Assembly: GCA_023150215.1 (NCBI GenBank)
Contig: JAKLLJ010000041.1
Location: forward strand, 8,472-15,170
DNA: 6,699 bases
From: Thauera sp.
GTDB taxonomy: Bacteria > Pseudomonadota > Gammaproteobacteria > Burkholderiales > Rhodocyclaceae
Direction of reading: 5' to 3'
Part shown: in pieces, positions 1-6,565 of the stretch
Position numbering within the stretch: the stretch's first letter is position 1
How the letters are laid out: every line of letters starts with the position of its first letter
Program-made: the position numbers and the translations under genes
The notes under the pieces: model-generated
Databases searched by the model: none
Seen by the model: only the letters and a program-made list of their open reading frames with translations
What the model was told of the DNA's origin: nothing

Positions 1-334
1 CAGCCAGGCGCTCATCACCGCGGCCGGCGCGGGCGCCGCTTCGCTCATCAAGTCCGACAACGGCAGCGTGGCCGTGGTCGCCAACAGCAACGGCTCGCTG
101 GGCACCGTCGGCATCAGCGGCAACGAAGCGATGGGCCGCATCCTCGCGGGCGGCGTGCGCGACATGGCCGATTGGGTCAACAAGCTCTACGGCCAGGCCT
201 TCGCGGCGGTCTACGTGCAGCCCGGCGCCAGGGTGGCCGTGCATCTGGAGCAGCCGCTCGACATCGACTACGACGCCAAGGGGCGTCGGGTCCACCACCG
301 CACCGGAGAAACCCATGCCTCGGATCTGGATTGA
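1..334 (+). CDS. VirB10/TraB-like conjugation channel protein, C-terminal fragment (TIGR03752-like)
   Basis: The gene begins before the window; reading in frame from base 2 gives about 110 residues to the TGA at 332-334. The visible end is a Gly/Ala/Ser-rich stretch, then a segment containing GNEAMGRILAGGVRDMADWV, then YVQPGARVAVHLEQPLDIDY, and a polar tail. The pattern of a terminal 'V-P-G-x-x-V-x-V' strand followed by a short charged tail is typical of the C-terminal end of VirB10/TraB proteins, which span both membranes and form the core of the type IV secretion channel. Position directly before a small lipoprotein and a VirB4-like ATPase matches the TIGR03752 protein of GI-type ICEs. Its stop lies 20 bases inside the next gene, suggesting translational coupling. 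Function is inferred from this motif and from context; the N-terminal membrane anchor is outside the window. Confidence 0.8.
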   Translation, partial: SQALITAAGAGAASLIKSDNGSVAVVANSNGSLGTVGISGNEAMGRILAGGVRDMADWVNKLYGQAFAAVYVQPGARVAVHLEQPLDIDYDAKGRRVHHRTGETHASDLD

Positions 335-749
335 CGCGGCCGCCGTGCTGCTGGCGGCCACCCTGCTCGGCGGCTGCGCCACCAGCAAGGAGAAGCTGCT
401 GCCGCACGGCGACAACACCATGCTCGACATCTGGCATCAGGAGACCGGCGGCAGCGCGGGCGGCGGCCAGGCCGCCCGGCAACTGCTCGATGCGCGCCAG
501 GGCCTGCGCCGGCCGCTGGTCGAGGCCGATGTACAGGCGGCGCCCGGCGTGCAGGCGCGCTACACCCGAACCGCGCAGAACGAGATTTACCGCCAGTTCC
601 ACCGCCTGCCGAACCCCGACCTGGTGATGTACGTGTTCCCGCACCTGGCGGGCACCGACCCGGTTCCGGTGCCCGGCTACAGCACGGTCTTCCCGCTCTA
701 CCAGCGCGTGCAGTACGCGATGCCGGGCGAGCGCGTGGAGGACTATTGA
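315..749 (+). CDS. Conjugal transfer lipoprotein (TIGR03751-like)
   Basis: This is a 144-residue protein. A hydrophobic N-terminus (residues about 8-20) ends in the lipobox Leu18-Gly19-Gly20-Cys21, so Cys21 should be lipidated and the protein anchored to a membrane facing the periplasm. There is no Asp at +2 (the next residue is Ala), which suggests outer-membrane sorting. The mature part is polar, with a Gly/Ala-rich stretch near residues 48-55 and a C-terminal segment with several Tyr and Pro residues. Size, lipobox and position between the VirB10-like and VirB4-like genes match the TIGR03751 family lipoproteins of GI-type ICEs, thought to play a VirB7/TraV-like role stabilising the channel core. 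The ATG at 315 has GGAGAA at 305-310 and gives the signal sequence directly, so this start is well supported. It overlaps the preceding gene by 20 bases and the following start by one base. Confidence 0.85.
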   Translation: MPRIWIDAAAVLLAATLLGGCATSKEKLLPHGDNTMLDIWHQETGGSAGGGQAARQLLDARQGLRRPLVEADVQAAPGVQARYTRTAQNEIYRQFHRLPNPDLVMYVFPHLAGTDPVPVPGYSTVFPLYQRVQYAMPGERVEDY

Positions 750-2245
750 TGGCCTGGTCGCTGCCGTGGTCACGCAAGCCCGACGCATCGCCTGTTGACG
801 CCGCGGATACGACCGATGATGCCTGGGCACGGCACGTAACGGCCTTGGCGGCACAGGGTGTCGCCGAGCCGGGCAGCGCGCTCGGCCGGGGCCGGCGCAG
901 ACCGGCCACCCAGGCCGACCACGATGCGCTCTATGGCGTCGCGCCGTCGTTCGCGGACTTGCTGCCCTGGGTCGAGTACCTGCCCGACACCAAGTGCATG
1001 TTGCTGGAAGACGGCCAGTCGGTGGCGGCCTTCTTCGAGCTGGCGCCGGTCGGCACCGAGGGCCGCGAGATGGCCTGGCTATGGCAGGCGCGCGATGCGC
1101 TGGAGAACGCCCTGCAGGATTCCTTCGACGAGTTGGACGACAACCCCTGGGTGGTGCAGCTCTACGCCCAGGACGAGGCCGACTGGGACAACTATCGGCG
1201 CTCCCTGGCGAACTATCTGCAGCCGCGTGCACAGGGCAGCGCGTTCAGCGACTTCTACCTGCGCTTCTTCGCCCATCACCTGCGGGCCATCGCCAAGCCG
1301 GGTGGCCTGTTCGAGGACACCACGGTGACGCGCCTGCCGTGGCGCGGCCAAGTCCGGCGCGTGCGCATGGTGGTCTACCGCCGCACGTCCGCGGCCCAGA
1401 CCTCGCGGCGCGGCCAGTCGCCCGAGCAGGCGCTGACCACGATCTGCGACCGCCTCGCCGGCGGGCTGGCCAATGCCGGCGTGAAAGCCCGGCGTCTCGG
1501 CGCGGCGGACATCCATGCCTGGCTCCTGCGTTGGTTCAACCCGAATCCGACCTTGCTCGGCGCCACTGCCGAAGATCGGGAACGCTTCTATGCGCTGAGC
1601 CGCTACCCGGAAGAGCGGGAGGAGGGCGAGATCGAACTCGCCAGCGGCACCGATTTCGCGCAGCGCCTGTTCTTCGGCCAGCCCCGCTCGGACGTGCCCA
1701 ACGGCCTGTGGTTCTTCGACGGCATGCCGCATCGGGTGATCGTGATGGATCGCCTGCGCACGCCGCCCGTGACGGGCCATCTGACGGGCGAGACGCGCAA
1801 AGGCGGCGATGCCATGAACGCGCTGTTCGACCAGATGCCCGAGGACACGGTGATGTGCCTGACGCTGGTCGCCACACCCCAGGACGTGCTGGAGGCGCAC
1901 CTCAACCACCTCGCCAGGAAGGCCGTCGGCGAGACCCTGGCCTCGGAGCAGACCCGGCAGGACGTGCAGCAGGCGCGCGGCCTGATCGGCAGCGCGCACA
2001 AGCTCTACCGCGGCGCGCTGGCCTTCTACCTGCGTGGCCGCGACCTGGCCCAGCTCGATGCGCGCGGCCTGCAGCTCGTCAACGTGATGCTCAACGCCGG
2101 CCTGCAACCGGTACGCGAAGAGGACGAGGTGGCGCCGCTGAACAGCTATCTACGCTGGCTGCCGTGCGTGTTCGATCCGGCGGCCGACAAGCGCCCATCA
2201 CGTTCTTCAACCGCGGCGGCGGTCCGATCACCTTCGATCCGTTGA
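749..2245 (+). CDS. N-terminal part of the split VirB4-like ATPase
   Basis: This open frame from the ATG at 749 encodes 498 residues. Residues 1 to about 482 resemble the N-terminal domain of TIGR03744-type conjugation ATPases, the region that contacts the membrane channel. It includes a conserved-looking LLPWVEYLPD segment near residue 72 followed by the 'LLEDG-SVAAFFEL' strand. The last 16 residues, after the Arg codon at 2192-2194, are Ser/Arg-rich and look like out-of-frame translation. The product lacks Walker A and Walker B and could not hydrolyse ATP. If translated, it would be a truncated, probably non-functional protein. It is listed separately because an automatic annotation may show it as its own gene. 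Confidence 0.6.
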   Translation: MAWSLPWSRKPDASPVDAADTTDDAWARHVTALAAQGVAEPGSALGRGRRRPATQADHDALYGVAPSFADLLPWVEYLPDTKCMLLEDGQSVAAFFELAPVGTEGREMAWLWQARDALENALQDSFDELDDNPWVVQLYAQDEADWDNYRRSLANYLQPRAQGSAFSDFYLRFFAHHLRAIAKPGGLFEDTTVTRLPWRGQVRRVRMVVYRRTSAAQTSRRGQSPEQALTTICDRLAGGLANAGVKARRLGAADIHAWLLRWFNPNPTLLGATAEDRERFYALSRYPEEREEGEIELASGTDFAQRLFFGQPRSDVPNGLWFFDGMPHRVIVMDRLRTPPVTGHLTGETRKGGDAMNALFDQMPEDTVMCLTLVATPQDVLEAHLNHLARKAVGETLASEQTRQDVQQARGLIGSAHKLYRGALAFYLRGRDLAQLDARGLQLVNVMLNAGLQPVREEDEVAPLNSYLRWLPCVFDPAADKRPSRSSTAAAVRSPSIR

Positions 2246-2262
2246 ACCGCCTCGACCGGCAG

Positions 2263-3552
2263 ATGAACGCGCATCTGTTCCTGTTCGGCCCCACGGGGTC
2301 GGGCAAGAGCGCGACGCTCAACAACATCCTGAATCAGGTGACGGCGATCTATCGGCCGCGCCTGTTCATCGTCGAGGCAGGCAACAGCTTCGGCCTGTTC
2401 GGTGACTTCGCGGCACGGTTGGGCCTCACCCTGCATCGGGTAAAGCTCGCGCCCGGCGCGGGCGTGAGTCTGGCGCCGTTCGCCGACGCCTGGCGCCTGG
2501 TCGATACGCCGAGCGAGGTACAGACACTGGACGCCGATGCGCTCGACGAAGACCAGACCGATGCCGGCAGGGCAGTGGAGGGCGACGAGCAGCGCGACGT
2601 GCTCGGCGAGCTGGAGATCACGGCACGGCTGATGATCACCGGCGGCGAGGACAAGGAAGAAGCGCGCCTGACCCGCGCCGACCGCAGCCTGATCCGCCAG
2701 TGCATTCTCGATGCGGCACAGTGCTGCGCAACGGAGAGGCGCACGGTGCTCACCCGCGATGTGCGCGACGCGCTGCGCGAGCGCGCCCGCGATGCCACGC
2801 TGCCCGAGGTGCGGCGCGCACGGCTGCTGGAGATGGCCGACGCCATGGAGATGTTCTGCCAGGGCGTGGACGGCGAGATGTTCGACCGGGCCGGCACGCC
2901 GTGGCCCGAGGCGGACATCACCATCGTGGACCTGGCCACCTTCGCGCGCGAGGGCTACAACGCCCAACTCTCGATTGCCTACATCTCGCTCATCAACACC
3001 GTCAACAACATCGCCGAGCGCGACCAGTTCCTGGGCCGTCCGATCATCAACGTGACGGACGAAGGCCACATCATCACCAAGAACCCGCTGCTCGCGCCCT
3101 ACGTGGTCAAGATCACCAAGATGTGGCGCAAGCTCGGCGCCTGGTTCTGGCTCGCCACGCAGAACCTCGACGACTTGCCGAAGGCGGCCGAGCCCATGCT
3201 CAACATGATCGAGTGGTGGATCTGCCTGTCGATGCCACCCGATGAAGTGGAGAAGATCGCGCGCTTCCGCGAACTCAACGCTTCGCAGAAGGCGCTGATG
3301 CTCTCGGCGCGCAAGGAGGCCGGCAAGTTCAGCGAGGGCGTCATCCTGTCCAAGTCGATGGAAGTGCTGTTCCGCGCTGTGCCGCCCAGCCTCTACCTGG
3401 CGATGGCGATGACCGAGCCCGAGGAGAAGGCCGAACGCTTCCAGTTGATGCAGCAGCACGGCATCAGCGAATTGGATGCCGCCTTCCGCGTGGCCGAGAA
3501 GATCGACCGTGCGCGGGGCATCGAACCCCTGGCGCTGGGCACGTTGGCCTGA
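2263..3552 (+). CDS. C-terminal ATPase part of the split VirB4-like gene
   Basis: This frame holds the complete nucleotide-binding domain. If started at the first in-frame ATG after the break (2263), it gives 429 residues, with the P-loop GPTGSGKS at residues 9-16, Walker B with DE at 3058-3063, and the TQN motif near 3157. An acidic segment with EDQTDAG and GEDKEEAR at about 2548-2670 looks like the variable insert seen in this family. I see no good Shine-Dalgarno before 2263, and the family-like sequence already begins at 2197. Independent translation is therefore doubtful; this is more likely the downstream half of a broken gene. It ends 13 bases before the DsbA-like start. Confidence 0.6.
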   Translation: MNAHLFLFGPTGSGKSATLNNILNQVTAIYRPRLFIVEAGNSFGLFGDFAARLGLTLHRVKLAPGAGVSLAPFADAWRLVDTPSEVQTLDADALDEDQTDAGRAVEGDEQRDVLGELEITARLMITGGEDKEEARLTRADRSLIRQCILDAAQCCATERRTVLTRDVRDALRERARDATLPEVRRARLLEMADAMEMFCQGVDGEMFDRAGTPWPEADITIVDLATFAREGYNAQLSIAYISLINTVNNIAERDQFLGRPIINVTDEGHIITKNPLLAPYVVKITKMWRKLGAWFWLATQNLDDLPKAAEPMLNMIEWWICLSMPPDEVEKIARFRELNASQKALMLSARKEAGKFSEGVILSKSMEVLFRAVPPSLYLAMAMTEPEEKAERFQLMQQHGISELDAAFRVAEKIDRARGIEPLALGTLA

Positions 3553-3565
3553 CGGGAGCGACACG

Positions 3566-4309
3566 ATGCGCATGCCTTCATTCGCCCGCCGTCATCCCTG
3601 GATCGGTCTGCTGATCGTGGTGACGATTGGGGTTGCCTCGTGGATGCTGCTGCTCGCGCCGCATCCGGCGACCGAGCCCGTGTCCCTGGCCGCCGTCGGG
3701 TCCGAAGCGTCGAAACCGGCCGGCCCGCCCTGGCTGTATGGCCGTGCCGATGCGCGCTTCACGGTGGTCGGGTACGCCGACCTGGAGTGCCCGTACTGCC
3801 GGGCCTACTTCCCCGCGCTCAAGCGCTGGATCGACGCCCATCCCGAGGTGAACTGGCAGTGGCACCACCTGCCGCTGTCCATGCACGAGCCAGCCGCGAC
3901 TGCCGAGGCACGCCTGGCCGAGTGCGCGGGCGAGACGGGCGGACATGCCACGTTCTGGCAGGCCGTGGCGTGGCTCTACTCGAACACCCGTGGCGACGGC
4001 CAGGGCCTGCCGGAGGGCCTGCGCTATCCCGACCTCACGCCAGCCATGCAGGGTTGTCTCGACAGCGAGCGCCCCGATGCGGTCATCCGTGCCCAGGCGG
4101 TGGAAGCCGCACAGCAGGGCATCGCGGCCACGCCGGCCCTGCAACTGCGCGACCGCGAGTCCGGCAAGACCCTCCTGCTGCACGGTCCCGTCGAAGGCGA
4201 TGCCTTGCTGTCGGCCATCGACCTGCTCGCCGCCGGCAACACGACCGTGGCCGAACCCGCCCATTCCCCAGACATGCCCGCCGGCGTCGCCGGTGACATG
4301 CCCAGGTAG
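3566..4309 (+). CDS. Membrane-anchored DsbA-like thiol:disulfide oxidoreductase
   Basis: This is a 247-residue protein with a basic N-terminus (RRH), one hydrophobic segment at residues about 12-31 (signal anchor or uncleaved signal), and a periplasmic thioredoxin-fold domain. The active site is Cys75-Pro-Tyr-Cys78 within ADLECPYCRA. The cis-proline loop is Thr189-Pro190 in IAATPALQL, and the helical insertion usual for DsbA/DsbG/DsbC-like proteins lies between. Two further cysteines, Cys120 and Cys164, may form a structural pair. The C-terminal 25 or so residues are Pro/Ala-rich and probably flexible. The ATG at 3566 has GGGAG at 3554-3558 and places the hydrophobic segment correctly; the open frame extends upstream, but that extension overlaps the ATPase and lacks domain character. 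DsbA-like proteins are common in the transfer modules of GI-type ICEs. The likely role is to form or isomerise disulfides in secreted channel parts such as the Cys-rich TraU-like protein encoded downstream (inference). Confidence 0.9.
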   Translation: MRMPSFARRHPWIGLLIVVTIGVASWMLLLAPHPATEPVSLAAVGSEASKPAGPPWLYGRADARFTVVGYADLECPYCRAYFPALKRWIDAHPEVNWQWHHLPLSMHEPAATAEARLAECAGETGGHATFWQAVAWLYSNTRGDGQGLPEGLRYPDLTPAMQGCLDSERPDAVIRAQAVEAAQQGIAATPALQLRDRESGKTLLLHGPVEGDALLSAIDLLAAGNTTVAEPAHSPDMPAGVAGDMPR

Positions 4310-4388
4310 CCATCGATCTTCAAGGCTGCGGCGCGGCTCGTCCGCGTTGATCGAAACCCGTTCGCATCGCATCCCTTGACGCGAACAG

Positions 4389-4406
4389 CCACCGCATCCG
4401 CGGTGG
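4389..4406 (+). repeat. Perfect inverted repeat upstream of radC
   Basis: CCACCGC (4389-4395) and GCGGTGG (4400-4406) form a perfect 7-bp stem with an ATCC loop. No T-run follows, so it is not a classical terminator. A TTGACG hexamer resembling a -35 box lies just upstream at 4376-4381, but no convincing -10 box is seen at the right distance. The repeat could be an operator-like palindrome or the first hairpin of the radC leader. Confidence 0.45.
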
Positions 4407-4442
4407 TGGATGCCCGCTCGTCACCTGTTCCATCCCCATCGT

Positions 4443-4468
4443 CCCCAGGAGGGTTTGCCCTCCAGGGG
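4443..4468 (+). promoter_or_regulatory. Hairpin in the radC leader
   Basis: GGAGGG (4448-4453), loop TTTG (4454-4457) and CCCTCC (4458-4463) form a perfect 6-bp stem. It is extended by CCCC (4443-4446) with GGGG (4465-4468) across one A-A mismatch. No T-run follows. The GGAGGG arm could also pair with a second CCCTCC copy at 4475-4480, so this hairpin and the next may be alternative folds. Confidence 0.55.
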
Positions 4469-4475
4469 CAGGCGC

Positions 4476-4498
4476 CCTCCGATCTCATCCATTGGAGG
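4476..4498 (+). promoter_or_regulatory. Hairpin that covers the radC ribosome binding site
   Basis: CCTCCGAT (4476-4483) can pair with ATTGGAGG (4491-4498), giving 8 bp with one G-U pair and a 7-base loop. GGAGG at 4494-4498 is the Shine-Dalgarno sequence, six bases before the radC ATG at 4505. Folding would therefore hide the ribosome binding site. Whether this happens in the cell is not shown by sequence. Confidence 0.5.
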
Positions 4499-4504
4499 TT
4501 CGCC

Positions 4505-4999
4505 ATGTCTCTTGTCATCGCCGACTCCGGCCCGGAGTCGCTCACCCTGATCGCCGCCCAGCACGAAGACTGGATCATCCAGCAGGCGATCATGCTGCTG
4601 GAGAACCGCGTGTTCAGGGGCGGTCCAGTACTGGAGAGTCCCGCCGCCGTGCGCGACTACCTGCGCCTGAAACTGGTCGCGGAGCCGAACGAAATCCTGG
4701 CCGTCGTGTTTCTCAACAGCCAGCACCAGGTGCTCGCCTTTGAGCCGTTATTCAAGGGCACGGTCGACCAGACTCCGGTGTATCCGCGCATATTGGTTCA
4801 GCGTGCACTGGCGCTCAACGCTTCGGCCCTGATCCTGGCGCATCAGCACCCGTCGGGGAAAACCGAGCCTTCAGTCGCCGATCGTGCGATCACCGAGCGG
4901 CTGACGAGCGCGCTGGCCACCATCGACGTCCGGGTGCTGGATCACTTCATCGTCGGCAAGGGCAGCCCGTTCTCGTTCGCCGAAGCCGGCTTGTTGTAG
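4505..4999 (+). CDS. radC: RadC-type JAMM-domain protein (mobile-element short form)
   Basis: This is a 164-residue protein with the RadC/MPN+ fold. The metal-binding JAMM motif is complete: His113-x-His115-Pro-Ser117-Gly followed by Pro122-Ser123 and Asp126, with Glu63 (PNEILAVVFLN) as the expected catalytic acid. Chromosomal RadC proteins are longer and carry an N-terminal helix-hairpin-helix region. That region is absent here, as in the short RadC-like proteins of ICEs, prophages and genomic islands. The family was once linked to DNA repair, but its biochemical role is unsettled; the motif suggests a zinc-dependent hydrolase or protease. The ATG at 4505 with GGAGG at 4494-4498 is chosen. 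The frame stays open back to a TTG at 4376, but that extension is low-complexity and covers the leader hairpins. A terminator follows, so the gene looks like an independent cassette within the transfer operon. Confidence 0.9.
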   Translation: MSLVIADSGPESLTLIAAQHEDWIIQQAIMLLENRVFRGGPVLESPAAVRDYLRLKLVAEPNEILAVVFLNSQHQVLAFEPLFKGTVDQTPVYPRILVQRALALNASALILAHQHPSGKTEPSVADRAITERLTSALATIDVRVLDHFIVGKGSPFSFAEAGLL

Positions 5000-5030
5000 C
5001 TGCATCCCGGACGCATTCGTTTCATCACCA

Positions 5031-5057
5031 CGGGAGCCATTGGCTCCCGCTTCCTTT
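5031..5057 (+). terminator. Rho-independent terminator after radC
   Basis: CGGGAGCC (5031-5038) and GGCTCCCG (5042-5049) form a perfect 8-bp GC-rich stem with an ATT loop, followed by a T-rich stretch (CTTCCTTTT, 5050-5058). It begins 32 bases after the radC stop. It should end radC transcription and separate it from the downstream transfer genes. Confidence 0.75.
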
Positions 5058-5164
5058 TGGTTCTTCCGCAGGAAATCGGGGCTGAGCGGTTTCGGTTTCC
5101 TTGTCGTTCCCTGATCGGCATTGCGTTCGACTACGAGCCTGCATCGACTCCGCTGAGGCGCGCC

Positions 5165-5614
5165 GTGCCGGTCCGTTCCCCCAACCTTCCTGCTGCCTCG
5201 CGGCATCCCCTGGTGGTCAGACTGACCGCCGGACTGTGCGCCGCGCTGCTCGGCCCCATCGCAACCGCCGCCGATGTGCTGGTCGTCACCGACAGCCATC
5301 ATCCGGTGCAGGCTCCGGCTGGCGCGCGGGTCACCGAACTGGACCAGGCTGCGCGCATCGAGATCGAACTGGCGGCGGACCTGCCGACCGACCCGCGACA
5401 GGCCGCGGCCCTGGTGCGGCAACGATTGCATGCCGGCGGTGAGGCGCTGCAGCGCCGAATCGGCCACGCCTATCAGGGTGTCGCGGAGGCCTGGGGGCTG
5501 GGGGTCGTCAGGATTCCCGCGGTGGTGGTCGATCGGCGCTACGTGGTCTACGGCGAGCCCGACGTCCCCCGAGCCATTGCACGCATCGACGCATACCGGA
5601 GCACGCAGCCGTGA
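5165..5614 (+). CDS. Secreted thioredoxin-like conjugation protein (TIGR03757-like)
   Basis: This is a 149-residue protein starting at a GTG at 5165, chosen because GAGG at 5155-5158 is well spaced and the product then begins with a normal signal peptide. That peptide has basic residues, a hydrophobic core (residues about 16-32) and a cleavage site near IATAA-DV at residues 35-37. The longer open frame back to 5057 would bury this signal behind about 36 extra residues. The mature part starts with a beta-strand (DVLVVTD) and has an alpha-helical middle. It ends with RIPAVVVDRRYVVYG, which resembles the cis-Pro strand of thioredoxin-fold proteins such as TrbC/DsbC, but no CxxC is present. Position and features match the TIGR03757 (DUF1525) proteins of GI-type ICEs. 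A redox role is therefore unlikely; a structural or chaperone role in channel or pilus assembly is inferred. The stop overlaps the next start (GTGA). Confidence 0.8.
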   Translation: MPVRSPNLPAASRHPLVVRLTAGLCAALLGPIATAADVLVVTDSHHPVQAPAGARVTELDQAARIEIELAADLPTDPRQAAALVRQRLHAGGEALQRRIGHAYQGVAEAWGLGVVRIPAVVVDRRYVVYGEPDVPRAIARIDAYRSTQP

Positions 5615-6555
5615 GCCTCCTGCTGGCGTCCTCGCGCCTGCATGCCACCGTCACCTCGCTGCTGCTGAGCGCGGCCACGGCGACGTTCGCCCTGGACACG
5701 GCCACGATCGTCTCGTCGGCGCTGTCCCGCGACTGCCTGGAATACCGCGTCGTGGGTGTTTGCTACTGGCTGAACTGCGGGCGATCCGGCTGTTCGGTGC
5801 GCACTTCCGTCAAGGTGCACCACTACGTCCCCGATGCGGTGGTGTCGAGCTACTCGAACACCGGAGAGAACCCATGGCGGGAAGTCAGGGCGATGAGCAT
5901 GCCCAACCCGACTGCCAAGGCAGGCGGTGACGGCACGACCAACCACGACAACGAGAACAACCTCGCCAAGTTCAAGAACGCCGATGTCGTCGGCCATCCG
6001 GGCGGGATGGTGTTCCGCCAGTTCGCCAGCACTTCCGGCTACAGCTGCGAAGGTGCAGGCACCGCCTTCATGCCGTACCTGCTGAGCACGCTCGACACGC
6101 TGGCTTGGCGCTACAACGTCCCCGAGATGGCGTACCCGGAAGCGCTGGTTCCCGGCCTGCGGGAGATCGGTACGCGCACCGGCCTGAATCTCTGGGGCAA
6201 CGTGTATCCACGCGGTGGCTTCCTGCACCAGACGGATGACCACGAGAGTGCCGCCGTGGTCGCGCAGCGCGCGGGCGACATCGTGACGCGCCGCAACCAG
6301 ACTCACGTGTACCAGCCGCTGCTGGCGAGCGCGCGCGACGGCTACTGGCCGGCGGGCGCGCTGATGGAGACCGACGCCTCGACGGGCAAGTGGCAGGAGC
6401 TGACGCCCACGCTCTCGAACAGTTGCGTGGTCTTCCCGCACAGCCGCACCCGCGTGCAGGCCCAGCAGGGCGACTACGCCTGGGCCTTGTGGCGGCCGTA
6501 CTCCTGCTGCCGGCGCCGTGGCCAGGTCTTCCTCGGCAGCGTCGATTTCATGTGA
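5611..6555 (+). CDS. TraU-like Cys-rich periplasmic conjugation protein (TIGR03756-like)
   Basis: This is a 314-residue protein. The N-terminus is a signal peptide (hydrophobic residues about 12-27, likely cleavage after TFA at residue 27). The mature protein contains eight cysteines. Four are clustered at residues 42, 51, 56 and 61 in an arrangement (DCLEYRVVGVCYWLNC then GC) characteristic of TraU-type proteins. The other four are in YSCEG, NSCVV and the YSCC pair near the C-terminus. TraU-type proteins act in the periplasm in pilus assembly or DNA transfer and depend on disulfides. Order and size fit the TIGR03756 family of GI-type ICEs. The GTG at 5611 overlaps the preceding TGA by four bases, implying translational coupling with the thioredoxin-like gene. 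The DsbA-like protein encoded upstream is a plausible partner for its folding (inference). Confidence 0.85.
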   Translation: MSLLLASSRLHATVTSLLLSAATATFALDTATIVSSALSRDCLEYRVVGVCYWLNCGRSGCSVRTSVKVHHYVPDAVVSSYSNTGENPWREVRAMSMPNPTAKAGGDGTTNHDNENNLAKFKNADVVGHPGGMVFRQFASTSGYSCEGAGTAFMPYLLSTLDTLAWRYNVPEMAYPEALVPGLREIGTRTGLNLWGNVYPRGGFLHQTDDHESAAVVAQRAGDIVTRRNQTHVYQPLLASARDGYWPAGALMETDASTGKWQELTPTLSNSCVVFPHSRTRVQAQQGDYAWALWRPYSCCRRRGQVFLGSVDFM

Positions 6556-6565
6556 GGAACCCACG

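Larger units (their letters stand above)
749..3552 (+). pseudogene. VirB4/TraC-like conjugative transfer ATPase (TIGR03744-like), broken by a frameshift
   Basis: Two reading frames together encode one VirB4/TraC-type ATPase, the cytoplasmic motor that drives assembly of the conjugation channel and pilus. Frame one runs from the ATG at 749 (GGAGG at 737-741; the start overlaps the preceding TGA by one base) to a stop at 2245. It is family-like up to about Lys/Arg at 2189-2194. Family-like sequence then resumes in another frame at about 2197 (ITFFNRGGGPITFDPL) and continues to the TGA at 3550-3552. The second part has Walker A GPTGSGKS at 2287-2310, Walker B IINVTDE at 3043-3063 with the catalytic Glu at 3061-3063, and a TQN motif near 3157. 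Joined, the two parts give about 933 residues. As I recall homologs, about 30 conserved residues lie between the 'FDPA-D' and 'ITFFNRGG' segments and are missing here. That would make the lesion a small deletion (length 3n+1) rather than a single-base slip. Separation of the ATPase motifs from the N-terminus should inactivate the protein unless the frame change is an assembly error. Confidence 0.8.

Noticed and set aside
177..1232. Minus-strand open frame (351 codons) across the lipoprotein and ATPase start
   Set aside because: Arg/Pro/Ala-rich low-complexity translation crossing two well-supported plus-strand genes; typical GC-rich artefact.
2189..2200. Programmed ribosomal frameshift in the ATPase
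   Set aside because: No slippery X-XXY-YYZ heptamer is visible at the junction, and the flanking protein segments appear to lack intervening conserved residues; mutation or assembly error is more likely.
2146..3573. Long minus-strand open frame (475 codons) opposite the ATPase
   Set aside because: It lies opposite the Walker A/B-containing coding strand, has a His/Val/Leu/Arg-rich composition typical of antisense frames in GC-rich DNA, and shows no recognisable domain.
4376..4504. N-terminal extension of RadC from a TTG at 4376
   Set aside because: The extension is low-complexity and lacks a ribosome binding site, while the ATG at 4505 has a perfect GGAGG and starts where the short RadC forms usually start.
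5862..5876. Ribosome-binding-site-like GGAGA followed by ATG inside the TraU-like gene
   Set aside because: The ATG is out of frame with the TraU-like protein and opens no credible protein; chance occurrence within coding sequence.
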